Shown here piece after piece: positions 7,065-12,648 of a DNA stretch of 12,777 nucleotides. The stretch's first letter is position 1, and each line of letters starts with the position of its first letter. A program made the position numbers and the translations under genes. The DNA is taken from contig JASLIL010000071.1 of NCBI GenBank assembly GCA_030152145.1, forward strand, positions 1 through 12,777, given 5' to 3'. The notes beneath the pieces are model-generated. The model saw nothing but the letters and a program-made list of their open reading frames with translations, was not told the DNA's origin and searched no databases. The DNA comes from Tissierellales bacterium (GTDB taxonomy: Bacteria; Bacillota; Clostridia; Tissierellales; JASKZW01).

Positions 7065-7295
7065 ATGTCAAAAGTATTAGTATATTCAAGTAATACATGC
7101 CCATATTGTACTTTAGCAAAAGATTATTTAAAAGAAAAGGGTGTAGAATTCGAAGAGAAAAACATCCAAGAAGACTCAGCAGCTAGAAAAGAACTAATGA
7201 GCATGGGACATATGGGAGTTCCTGTTTTAGTTATAGATGGAGAAGAAGTAGTAGGATTTGATCAAGCTAGAATAGACCAATTAATAAATAAATAA
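7065..7295 (+). CDS. Glutaredoxin-like (NrdH/YruB type) thiol protein
   Basis: A 76-residue thioredoxin-fold protein with the redox motif CPYC at residues 12-15 and the cis-proline segment GVPVLVIDGEEVVGF. The length and the ending GFDQARIDQLI match the small glutaredoxin-like family found in anaerobes (YruB/NrdH-like). It probably reduces disulfides or polysulfides in the cytosol; the electron donor cannot be seen. AGGAGGG (7051-7057) precedes ATG 7065. It stands alone between a strong promoter and a terminator. Leucine codons are mainly TTA, unlike the CTA-dominated genes around it. Confidence 0.9.
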   Translation: MSKVLVYSSNTCPYCTLAKDYLKEKGVEFEEKNIQEDSAARKELMSMGHMGVPVLVIDGEEVVGFDQARIDQLINK

Positions 7296-7302
7296 AGGCA
7301 AC

Positions 7303-7333
7303 AAAAAACAGCAGCCAAAGCTGCTGTTTTTTT
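7303..7333. terminator. Bidirectional terminator between the glutaredoxin and DUF1858 genes
   Basis: AAAAAACAGCAGC, loop CAAA, GCTGCTGTTTTTTT: a 7-bp GC-rich stem flanked by A6 and T7. It can stop transcription on both strands, for the plus-strand glutaredoxin gene and the convergent minus-strand gene that ends at 7336. Confidence 0.9.
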
Positions 7334-7335
7334 AT

Positions 7336-7521
7336 CTACTTATTTAAAGCCTTTAAAAGCTCATCAACATCAAGTCCATGAACCATAGCAGCTTCTTCTA
7401 AGCTCTCCATTTGGCTAGCTGGACATCCTATACATCCAAGACCAAAACTTAACAGTATATCTATAGCTTCCGGTTTATTACGAATAAGCTCAGCTATTCG
7501 CATATCCTTAGTAATCTCCAT
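7336..7521 (-). CDS. DUF1858 small redox-type protein (CxxC)
   Basis: A 61-residue protein of the DUF1858 family (the ScdA N-terminal-like / 'hybrid cluster-associated redox disulfide' group). The hallmark is FGLGCIGCPASQMESLEEAA: cysteines C30 and C33 form a CxxC followed by a conserved helix. In relatives this domain occurs fused to or near di-iron and hybrid-cluster proteins, where a redox or sulfur-handling role is suspected; the reaction is not established. AGGAGG (7529-7534) lies 7 nt before ATG 7519-7521. None of its leucine codons is CTA (CTT, TTA and one CTG), unlike the housekeeping genes nearby. Confidence 0.9.
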   Translation of the reverse strand: MEITKDMRIAELIRNKPEAIDILLSFGLGCIGCPASQMESLEEAAMVHGLDVDELLKALNK

Positions 7522-7554
7522 TATAAAGCCTCCTCACCATAAAGTTATATTAAT

Positions 7555-7611
7555 TAGGTATGCTTATTCACCTACTATAATTAATATACCACAATTACTA
7601 TAAATAGTGAA
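7555..7611 (-). promoter_or_regulatory. Promoter and small palindrome of the DUF1858 gene
   Basis: On the minus strand, TTCACT (7606-7611), a 17-bp spacer and TATATT (7583-7588) form a moderate promoter. Just downstream, TAGGT-N10-ACCTA (7555-7574) is a short inverted repeat with half-sites one helical turn apart, a possible operator of low certainty. Confidence 0.45.
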
Positions 7612-7682
7612 CACTTTATATAACATAAGTACATAAAAAGAATTAATTGTTTTTCAAATGTTTTATCCCCAATCCACAATTT

Positions 7683-7708
7683 GTTTTCAAAACTAAAACA
7701 ATGGGTAT
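7683..7708 (+). promoter_or_regulatory. Possible promoter of the YvlD-like gene
   Basis: TATAAT lies in GGGTATAAT about 45 nt before the start codon. No good TTGACA is seen at 17 bp. Instead GTTTTC, 14 bp, GGGTAT resembles the stress sigma-B layout (GTTT...GGGTA). This rests on short matches. Confidence 0.3.
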
Positions 7709-7751
7709 AATTAAAACACGAACATATTACACAAAAAAGGGGATGAGGAAA

Positions 7752-8096
7752 ATGAATGAAGGACAAACATTTGGACAAATTCTAAAAAGAATCATCATCA
7801 CAGCAATTGTAATAGGTATAGCGGCATTTTTCACCAGGGGATTTACAATAGACGGACTAGGAGTAGCTCTAACAGCATCAGTAATAATAGCTCTTCTAGA
7901 CTATCTAGTACAAAAGCTAATAGGGGTAAAAGCATCACCATTTGGCAGAGGCTTTGTAGGCTTTGTAGTAACAGTAGCAATCCTTCTACTAACCAACAAG
8001 CTAGTATCAGGATTCAACATAACCCTATGGAGTGCAATCATAGGAGCAATAGTAATAGGAATATTAGATATGATCCTACCAGGGGGAACCCTATAA
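7752..8096 (+). CDS. YvlD-like (phage holin IV superfamily) membrane protein
   Basis: A 114-residue integral membrane protein with four hydrophobic segments at about residues 11-28, 33-51, 66-84 and 89-108, including FGRGFVGFVVTVAILLLTNKLV and WSAIIGAIVIGILDMILP. This is the pattern of the DUF360/YvlD family, formally in a phage-holin superfamily although chromosomal members are not phage genes; their role may be in envelope stress. I start at ATG 7752, where AGGGG/GAGG lie upstream and MNEGQTFG begins the conserved part. A frame open from 7647 adds 35 residues of unlikely sequence. It stands alone between its promoter region and a strong terminator. Confidence 0.8.
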   Translation: MNEGQTFGQILKRIIITAIVIGIAAFFTRGFTIDGLGVALTASVIIALLDYLVQKLIGVKASPFGRGFVGFVVTVAILLLTNKLVSGFNITLWSAIIGAIVIGILDMILPGGTL

Positions 8097-8134
8097 AAAA
8101 AGAATCTCTAGTTTAAAGCTAGAGATTCTTTTTT
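8096..8134 (+). terminator. Terminator of the YvlD-like gene
   Basis: AAGAATCTCTAG (8100-8111) pairs with CTAGAGATTCTT (8119-8130), a 12-bp stem, then a run of T. It directly follows the stop codon. The T run ends 1 bp before the -35 of the next promoter. Confidence 0.9.
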
Positions 8135-8135
8135 C

Positions 8136-8164
8136 TTGACAAGCCCTAAATATTAGTGTAATAT
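8136..8164 (+). promoter_or_regulatory. Promoter of the HesB-related selenoprotein gene
   Basis: TTGACA (8136-8141), 17-bp spacer, TAATAT (8159-8164). The start of transcription would be near 8171, immediately before the palindrome at 8175-8191. Confidence 0.8.
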
Positions 8165-8174
8165 ATGTTTACGG

Positions 8175-8191
8175 ATACCCGATAAGGGTAT
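8175..8191. promoter_or_regulatory. Putative operator ATACCC-N5-GGGTAT, site 2
   Basis: ATACCC GATAA GGGTAT, identical in arms and spacing to site 1 at 7001-7017 but with a different central 5 bp. It lies just after the expected transcription start, a position that suits repression. The differing centre indicates that the arms are what is conserved. Confidence 0.6.
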
Positions 8192-8232
8192 ATAAAGAAC
8201 AACGGAAGATAAAATGTGGGGAGGAATCGATT

Positions 8233-8505
8233 ATGGATATAACAATTACAGATAGAGCAAAAGAAGAACTAGTAAAAGCAACATCAGAAAAAGAAAAACC
8301 ATTAAGAATTTACTTGGCAGGTTATGGTTGAGCAGGACCATCATTTGCTATAGCTCTGGACGAGCTAAAAGACGGAGACTCAAAAACTCAAGTAGACAAC
8401 TTCACTTTTATAGTAGAAGATGACTTATTAGAAACATTCCCAGCATTCACAGTAGACTACAGTGACAGCTGGCTAAGAAAAGGATTTAGTGTAATTCCTT
8501 CTTAA
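8233..8505 (+). CDS. HesB-related selenoprotein (UGA = Sec at codon 33)
   Basis: Reading through one in-frame TGA (8329-8331), this is a 90-residue protein, MDITITDRAKEEL to FSVIPS, ending at TAA 8503-8505. The region before the UGA (LRIYLAGYG) and after it (AGPSFAIALDEL) align in sense with the HesB/IscA fold, and the UGA falls where HesB proteins have their first conserved cysteine. This matches the HesB-related (seleno)protein family, in which some members use Sec and others Cys. The usual C-terminal CxC of IscA is absent: the end reads SDSWLRKGFSVIPS. A role in iron-sulfur or redox chemistry is inferred only. GAGG (8221-8224) stands 8 nt before ATG 8233. Ordinary gene callers would miss or truncate it. 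The gene is monocistronic, between its promoter and a terminator. Confidence 0.87.
8351..8367 (+). promoter_or_regulatory. Candidate bacterial SECIS element
   Basis: TAGCTC (8351-8356), loop TGGAC, GAGCTA (8362-8367): a perfect 6-bp stem with GG in the apical loop. The loop begins 25 nt after the UGA, in the range known for bacterial SECIS hairpins recognised by SelB. The codons used here, CTG and GAG, are uncommon in the window, where Leu is mainly CTA and Glu mainly GAA, which fits selection on RNA structure. Confidence 0.65.
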
Positions 8506-8517
8506 GACTCCTTTTTT

Positions 8518-8541
8518 GCAGACCGAAAGGTCTGCTTTTTT
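8518..8541 (+). terminator. Terminator of the selenoprotein gene
   Basis: GCAGACC, GAAA tetraloop, GGTCTGC, then six T. It lies 12 nt after the TAA stop at 8503-8505, supporting that stop, rather than the internal TGA, as the true gene end. Confidence 0.93.
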
Positions 8542-8595
8542 CATGTAAAAAATAGAATAATACCTAAGAAATTTCATTAAAATTATAACTATAAT

Positions 8596-8624
8596 TTGAT
8601 TTATAGGCTAAAACTGCTTATAAT
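8596..8624 (+). promoter_or_regulatory. Promoter of the mgtE leader transcript
   Basis: TTGATT (8596-8601), 17-bp spacer, TATAAT (8619-8624). Transcription from about 8631 leaves a leader of nearly 200 nt before the mgtE start. Confidence 0.75.
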
Positions 8625-8735
8625 AAAGGATGTACTAAAATGATAAACGGTTGGGTAACCATAAATCGTCTTATATTAGAACACAAAAAGTGTGCCATAT
8701 TAGACTTAAAAAAGACAGAAAGGAGATGATGGTTA

Positions 8736-8816
8736 GTGGATACTGAGCCTTCGAGTTATCAGAAAAACAAAACTATAAAAACAAAAGCACTAATCATCAA
8801 CATTAGCGCTTTTTAG
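8736..8816 (+). CDS. Candidate 26-codon leader peptide upstream of mgtE
   Basis: A small ORF with GTG start (8736-8738), 10 nt after AAAGGAG (8719-8725), and stop TAG 8814-8816. It begins M-D-T-E-P-S-S-Y-Q, continues with a Lys/Thr-rich middle and ends in a hydrophobic ALIINISAF. Its 3' half runs through the terminator hairpin, and its stop overlaps the mgtE ribosome site, so ribosome movement could decide both termination and mgtE initiation. The acidic, proline-containing start recalls MgtL-type Mg-sensing leader peptides by analogy only. Against translation: codons such as CCT, TCG, GAG and CAG are unlike the neighbours. Another ATG-started frame (ATG 8726) gives only six residues. Confidence 0.35.
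   Translation: MDTEPSSYQKNKTIKTKALIINISAF
8783..8814 (+). terminator. Leader terminator before mgtE
   Basis: AAAAGC-a-CTAAT (8783-8794), 7-nt loop, ATTAG-c-GCTTTT, with a run of five T ending at 8814. One A-C mismatch interrupts the stem. It ends only 12 nt before the mgtE start and abuts AGGGGG. Confidence 0.75.
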
Positions 8817-8825
8817 GGGGTTAAT

Positions 8826-10166
8826 ATGGAAACAAATAAATTATACGAATTAATAGAAAGTAAAAACTACATTCAGCTGAAAAAAGAACTAGAAGAAATG
8901 AGAGCCGTAGACATAGCCGAACTATTTGAACCGCTAGACCTACACACATCTCTACTTCTCTTTAGAATGTTACCAAAAGATCTGGCAATAGAAGTATTCT
9001 CCAGCCTATCACCAGAACAACAAGAAGATTTCATCTCCATAATAACAGACAAGGAACTACAAGACATAGTAGATGAATTATTCTTTGACGACATGATAGA
9101 CATGCTAGAAGAAATGCCGGCAACAGTAGTAAACAAAGTACTACAACACACAGACGAAGAAAGAAGAAACCTAATAAATAAATTTTTAAAATATCCAGCA
9201 GACTCAGCAGGAAGCCTAATGACCATAGAATACGTAGAGCTAAGAAAGAAAAGCACAGTAGGTCAAGCACTCAGGCACATCAAGGAAACTGGCCTAGACA
9301 AGGAAACAGTCTACACCTGCTATGTAATAGATGAAAATAGGATTCTAGAAGGAATAGTATCCCTAAGAAAACTAGTAATCAGCGATGAAGACCTAAAAAT
9401 AGAAGACATAATGGACAAGGACGTAGTCTACGTAAACACCAGAGACGACCAGGAAGAAGTAGCAGACATCTTTAAAAAATACGGCTTCCTAGCCCTACCA
9501 GTAGTAGACAGGGAAGACCGACTAACAGGAATAATAACCTTTGACGACATAATGGACGTAATGGATCAGGAAACCACAGAGGACTTTCAAAAGATGGCAG
9601 CAATGTCACCATCAGAAGACCCCTACCTAGAAGCCAGCGTCTTCGGACTAGCAAAGCAAAGAATAATCTGGCTACTATTCCTAATGATTTCAGCAACCTT
9701 CACCAGCAGAATAATCAGAGGCTACGAAGAAGTACTTCAAGCAGCAATAGTTCTAAACGCCTTCGTACCAATGCTAATGGACACAGGAGGAAACTCAGGA
9801 AGTCAATCCTCAACCCTAATAATAAGGGGACTAGCCCTAGGTGACATAGAACCAAAAGACGCAGGCAAGGTAGTCTGGAAGGAATTTAGAGTCAGCCTAA
9901 TAGTAGGACTAGTACTAGCAGTAGTAAACTTTATAAGAATTTACACCTTTGACACAGTAGGCCCAATGATAGCCCTAACAATATCAATAACCCTATTCGT
10001 AACAGTAGTAATAGCAAAAGTAGTAGGAGGAATGCTACCAATACTAGCAAAGAAACTAAAAATGGACCCAGCCATAATGGCAGGACCATTAATAACAACA
10101 ATAGTAGACGCCCTAGCACTAATGGTCTACTTCTCAGTAGCCCAAACCCTACTAGGAATAGGTTAG
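8826..10166 (+). CDS. mgtE: Magnesium transporter MgtE
   Basis: A 446-residue Mg2+ channel/transporter. The N-terminal superhelical MgtE_N domain covers about 20-130. Two CBS domains lie at about 135-195 and 197-255 and sense cytosolic Mg2+. A plug helix then leads to a membrane domain from about 275 to the end with five hydrophobic segments. Pore and family signatures are PMLMDTGGNSGSQSSTLIIR (315-334) and DPAIMAGPLITTIVDALALM (414-433). D428 corresponds to the pore aspartate known in Thermus MgtE. The length matches the family. AGGGGG (8815-8820) stands 5 nt before ATG 8826. It is monocistronic with a structured leader and its own terminator. Confidence 0.97.
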   Translation: METNKLYELIESKNYIQLKKELEEMRAVDIAELFEPLDLHTSLLLFRMLPKDLAIEVFSSLSPEQQEDFISIITDKELQDIVDELFFDDMIDMLEEMPATVVNKVLQHTDEERRNLINKFLKYPADSAGSLMTIEYVELRKKSTVGQALRHIKETGLDKETVYTCYVIDENRILEGIVSLRKLVISDEDLKIEDIMDKDVVYVNTRDDQEEVADIFKKYGFLALPVVDREDRLTGIITFDDIMDVMDQETTEDFQKMAAMSPSEDPYLEASVFGLAKQRIIWLLFLMISATFTSRIIRGYEEVLQAAIVLNAFVPMLMDTGGNSGSQSSTLIIRGLALGDIEPKDAGKVVWKEFRVSLIVGLVLAVVNFIRIYTFDTVGPMIALTISITLFVTVVIAKVVGGMLPILAKKLKMDPAIMAGPLITTIVDALALMVYFSVAQTLLGIG

Positions 10167-10196
10167 AAATTATAAATAAATTTAAAGAAGAAATCC

Positions 10197-10225
10197 AAGA
10201 GAAATGCCCAGCATTTCTCTTTTTA
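10197..10225 (+). terminator. Terminator of mgtE
   Basis: AAGAGAAATGC, loop CCA, GCATTTCTCTT (11-bp stem), then T run. It is 30 nt after the TAG stop. The same CCA triloop closes the murI terminator. Confidence 0.93.
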
Positions 10226-10257
10226 TATGCAGAATATTGAGCTGGAAGTGTGGATTT

Positions 10258-10510
10258 TATCTTTTGGTAGCGGAGCCGTTGGCCGTCAAATCCTAGCCAA
10301 AGCAGAATACGCTTTGGGGATTTTTGACATAGGATCTACAATAGTTTTTGAAATCCCCAAAAACTTGTTAGGTCTCATGTGAGAGTTCTCCAAGGTGCTT
10401 TTCCTTGGCCAAGAACTTACCGCCCATGCCTCCATACATACCATAATAAAGTATCAATTTAAATTTTTTTACCCCGAAGCCAATAAGCAGGGTATTTTAT
10501 ATTTTGGATC
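10258..10510. repeat. Large palindromic repeat element, between mgtE and ispE
   Basis: Opens with TTATCTTTTGGTAGCGGAG and ends with GGGTATTTTATATTTTGG, the edges shared with the 12.4-12.8 kb units. Inside are CCAAAGC/GCTTTGG, GGGGATTT/AAATCCCC and a block at 10369-10424 that matches 12429-12484 at all but two of 56 positions. That block folds as AGTTCT-CCAAGG, 7-nt loop, CCTTGG, CCA bulge, AGAACT. It has no ORF of note. This fills the gap from 10226 to 10510. Confidence 0.8.
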
Positions 10511-10540
10511 TTTTGCATTTATCTTTTTCTCTTTTCATTT

Positions 10541-10568
10541 AACTTTAAACTTTAAACTTTAAACTCTA
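10541..10568. repeat. Heptamer tandem repeat AACTTTA x4
   Basis: Four tandem 7-bp units, the last reading AACTCTA. A related TTTAAAC-rich stretch follows the first repeat cluster at 488-560. The remaining sequence up to the ispE ribosome site is AT-rich; a clear -35/-10 pair could not be fixed, although TATGTTAAAAT near 10595-10605 may be a -10 region. Confidence 0.7.
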
Positions 10569-10637
10569 AACTTCCAACTGTATTTCCCCCTTCTTATGTT
10601 AAAATATACATATAATAAAAGAAAAGAGGTAGCAAAA

Positions 10638-11486
10638 ATGGAAGAAATAGAAATAAGCTCCTATGGGAAGATCAACCTATCCCTAGACATAGTAAACAAA
10701 CGCCCAGACGGCTATCATAATATAGAAAGCATAATGCAAAGCATAGACCTAAAAGACACACTAAAGATAAAAAAAATAGAAAAGGGACTGGAACTAAGCT
10801 CCAACACAGGAGAAATCCCCCTAGACTCCAATAACATAGTCTACAAATGCCACCAAGCACTAGAAAACTATACAAAAAAGAAGCTCCCAGCTGCCATTCA
10901 CATAGAAAAAAACATACCGGTAGCTGCAGGACTAGCAGGAGGAAGCACAAATGGAGCCGCCGCCCTAAAAGGGCTAAACACCCTCTATAACCTAAATTTA
11001 AGCCTAGAAGAACTACAAGCTTTAGGGGGAAAAGTAGGTGCCGACATCCCCTTCACCCTCCAGGGAGGCACAGCCCTAGCAAAAGGCATAGGGGAAAAAC
11101 TAGAAAAACTAGACAGACTAGACATGGAAATCCTCCTAGTAAACCCAAACATAAAAGTAAGCACCCCTAAGGTCTACCAAGCCCTAAAAATGGGTAAAGA
11201 CAAAAGAGAAACAAAAGTAGATAAAATACTAAGAAATTTAGAAAAAAAAGACCTGAAAAGTCTAGCTGAAAATATGTATAATATAATGGAAGGACCAGTA
11301 ATAGAAATCCACCCTGAAATAGCAGAAATAAAAGCCATAATGAAAGAAGAAAAAGCCCTAGGCAGCCTAATGTCAGGCAGTGGACCAACAGTCTTTGGTA
11401 TATTTGAAAACTTAGAAGACCTAGAAATATGTAAAAGAAAACTAGAAAAAAAATATAAAAAGGTATACAAAACTAAAGCAATATAG
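10638..11486 (+). CDS. ispE: 4-diphosphocytidyl-2-C-methyl-D-erythritol kinase
   Basis: A 282-residue GHMP-family kinase of the non-mevalonate isoprenoid pathway that phosphorylates CDP-ME with ATP. YGKINLSLDIVNKRPDGYHNI (residues 9-29) holds the family's N-terminal motif. PVAAGLAGGSTNGAAAL (94-110) is the glycine-rich ATP loop. GADIPF (134-139) holds the catalytic aspartate D136. SGSGPTVFG is the third motif near the C-terminus. I chose ATG 10638 because AGAGGT (10625-10630) lies 7 nt ahead. The in-frame ATG 10596 would add 14 residues with no ribosome site. murI follows after 15 nt, so the two are likely cotranscribed. Confidence 0.95.
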   Translation: MEEIEISSYGKINLSLDIVNKRPDGYHNIESIMQSIDLKDTLKIKKIEKGLELSSNTGEIPLDSNNIVYKCHQALENYTKKKLPAAIHIEKNIPVAAGLAGGSTNGAAALKGLNTLYNLNLSLEELQALGGKVGADIPFTLQGGTALAKGIGEKLEKLDRLDMEILLVNPNIKVSTPKVYQALKMGKDKRETKVDKILRNLEKKDLKSLAENMYNIMEGPVIEIHPEIAEIKAIMKEEKALGSLMSGSGPTVFGIFENLEDLEICKRKLEKKYKKVYKTKAI

Positions 11487-11501
11487 AAAGATGGTGTAAT
11501 A

Positions 11502-12308
11502 ATGGACAAAAGACCAATAGGAGTATTTGACTCAGGAATAGGAGGACTAACAGTCCTAAACGAAGTAATAGAACAACTACCAGGAGAAGACCTAATCTAC
11601 TTTGGAGACACAGCCAGGATCCCCTACGGAACCCGCTCCAAAGAAACAGTAATAAAATACTTTAATCAATCAGTAAAATTTCTCCTAAGTAAAAATATAA
11701 AAGCAATAGTAATAGCCTGTAACACAGCAACAGCCCTAGCTATGGAACAAGCCCAAGAAATATTTGACATACCCATGATAGGAGTAATAGACCCAGGCTC
11801 AAAAGGAGCAATAAAAGCTACAAAAAATAACACAATAGGAATAATAGGCACAGAAGGAACTATAAACAGCCAATCCTACCAGCAAACCCTAAGAAGGTTA
11901 AACGGCAGAATCGAAGTAATAGGAGTAGCCTGCCCCCTATTTGTACCAATAGTAGAAGAAGGCTGGGAAAGCACAGACGTAGCCTATATAACAGCTAAAA
12001 AATACCTAATAGGCCTAAAAGAACACAATGTAGACACCCTAGTCCTAGGCTGCACCCACTACCCAGCCCTAAGATACACAATAAACAAGGTAATGGGCGA
12101 CAATGTAACCCTAGTAAACCCAGCCTACGAAACAGCCAAGCTAACAAAGACAATTCTAAAAGAAAAAGAGCTAGAATCCAGCAAACTAGACGGAGGAAAA
12201 GTCCAATACTATGTAAGTGACGACCCAGAAAAGTTCAAAAGAGTAGGAGGAAACCTTCTAGGCAGGGAAATAAAAGAAGTAAAAAAAGTAAATATAGAAG
12301 GAAACTAG
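11502..12308 (+). CDS. murI: Glutamate racemase
   Basis: A 268-residue cofactor-independent racemase that makes D-glutamate for peptidoglycan. Both catalytic cysteines are present: C73 in IACNTATALA and C184 in LGCTHYPALR. The substrate-binding motifs GVFDSGIGGLTV (7-18) and YFGDTARIPYG (33-43) are intact. The length is standard. The ribosome site is weak: AAAGATGGTG (11487-11496) matches AAAGGAGGTG at 8 of 10 positions. The gene starts 15 nt after ispE and ends at its own terminator. Confidence 0.97.
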   Translation: MDKRPIGVFDSGIGGLTVLNEVIEQLPGEDLIYFGDTARIPYGTRSKETVIKYFNQSVKFLLSKNIKAIVIACNTATALAMEQAQEIFDIPMIGVIDPGSKGAIKATKNNTIGIIGTEGTINSQSYQQTLRRLNGRIEVIGVACPLFVPIVEEGWESTDVAYITAKKYLIGLKEHNVDTLVLGCTHYPALRYTINKVMGDNVTLVNPAYETAKLTKTILKEKELESSKLDGGKVQYYVSDDPEKFKRVGGNLLGREIKEVKKVNIEGN

Positions 12309-12334
12309 AAATGGAAGCCCAGCTTCCATTTTTT
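12309..12334 (+). terminator. Terminator of ispE-murI
   Basis: AAATGGAAGC, loop CCA, GCTTCCATTT, then more T. It starts at the base after the murI stop codon. Confidence 0.93.
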
Positions 12335-12371
12335 ATGTAAAAAGGCTACTTTGAAGTAGAAGTGTATAAAT

Positions 12372-12553
12372 CTTATATTCTGGTAGCGGAGCCCTTGCAG
12401 CCCTAACCCAAATCTTTGATTTGGCTAGTAGGTCTCATGTGAGAGTTCTCCAAGGTGTTCTTCCTTGGCCAAGAACTTACCGCCCTGTCTCCATATATAC
12501 AATAATAAAGTATCAATCAAAACTCTTTTATTTCTAAGCAGAAAAGCATTAAC
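12372..12553. repeat. Repeat unit A (long form)
   Basis: Begins CTTATATTCTGGTAGCGGAG and ends GCAGAAAAGCATTAAC. It carries CCAAATC-TTT-GATTTGG and the 56-nt structured block shared with 10369-10424, then CTCC-ATATATAC...AATAAAGTATCAAT. Compared with unit B it looks like the short palindrome with an insert between GGAG and CTCC. Confidence 0.8.
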
Positions 12554-12648
12554 CTTATCTTTCGGTAGCGGAGGCCTCTGCGCCTCCATATATATCATAA
12601 TAAAGTATCAATCAAAACTTTTTTATTTCGAAGCAGAAACGTATTAAC
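12554..12648. repeat. Repeat unit B (short form, 95 bp)
   Basis: CTTATCTTTCGGTAGCGGAGG start; hairpin GGAGGC (12570-12575), loop CTCTGC, GCCTCC (12582-12587); then ATAATAAAGTATCAATCAAAAC and the junction CGAAGCAGAAACGTATTAAC. The junction is identical to 288-307. Confidence 0.85.

Larger units (their letters stand above)
8631..8825 (+). promoter_or_regulatory. Structured mgtE leader, unclassified, with terminator
   Basis: A long leader that I cannot assign to a known riboswitch class; the M-box (Mg) signatures are not evident. Visible structures are: GGTT-GGGT-AACC (8649-8660); an extended hairpin at 8668-8705 with GTCT-T-ATAT opposite ATAT-T-AGAC (nine pairs' length with a central T-T mismatch), an internal loop TAGA/GCC and an apical ACAC-AAAAA-GTGT; a GATA/TATC hairpin near 8739-8760; and a terminator-like hairpin at 8783-8814. 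The arrangement of aptamer-like stems, then a terminator, then the ribosome site suggests attenuation control, plausibly by Mg2+. Confidence 0.55.

Noticed and set aside
7752..8096. Phage holin / prophage remnant
   Set aside because: The family name is misleading. No phage genes are nearby, and the protein matches chromosomal YvlD-type proteins.
8329..8331. TGA as a nonsense mutation (pseudogene) or as Trp
   Set aside because: The frame is intact on both sides, the terminator follows the TAA, the site aligns with the HesB cysteine and a SECIS-like stem follows. Other genes encode Trp as TGG and show no internal TGA.
8631..8825. M-box magnesium riboswitch before mgtE
   Set aside because: The location fits, but I could not find the conserved M-box core sequences, so I left the leader unclassified.
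10611..10616. TATAAT as the ispE -10 box
   Set aside because: It has no -35 partner at 16-18 bp and would start transcription almost on the ribosome site.
10596..10637. Longer IspE from ATG 10596
   Set aside because: No ribosome site precedes it, and the added 14 residues are not part of the family. ATG 10638 has AGAGGT.
12465..12647. 60-codon ORF in the last repeats
   Set aside because: It lies entirely within palindromic repeat units, with no ribosome site and no protein-like features.
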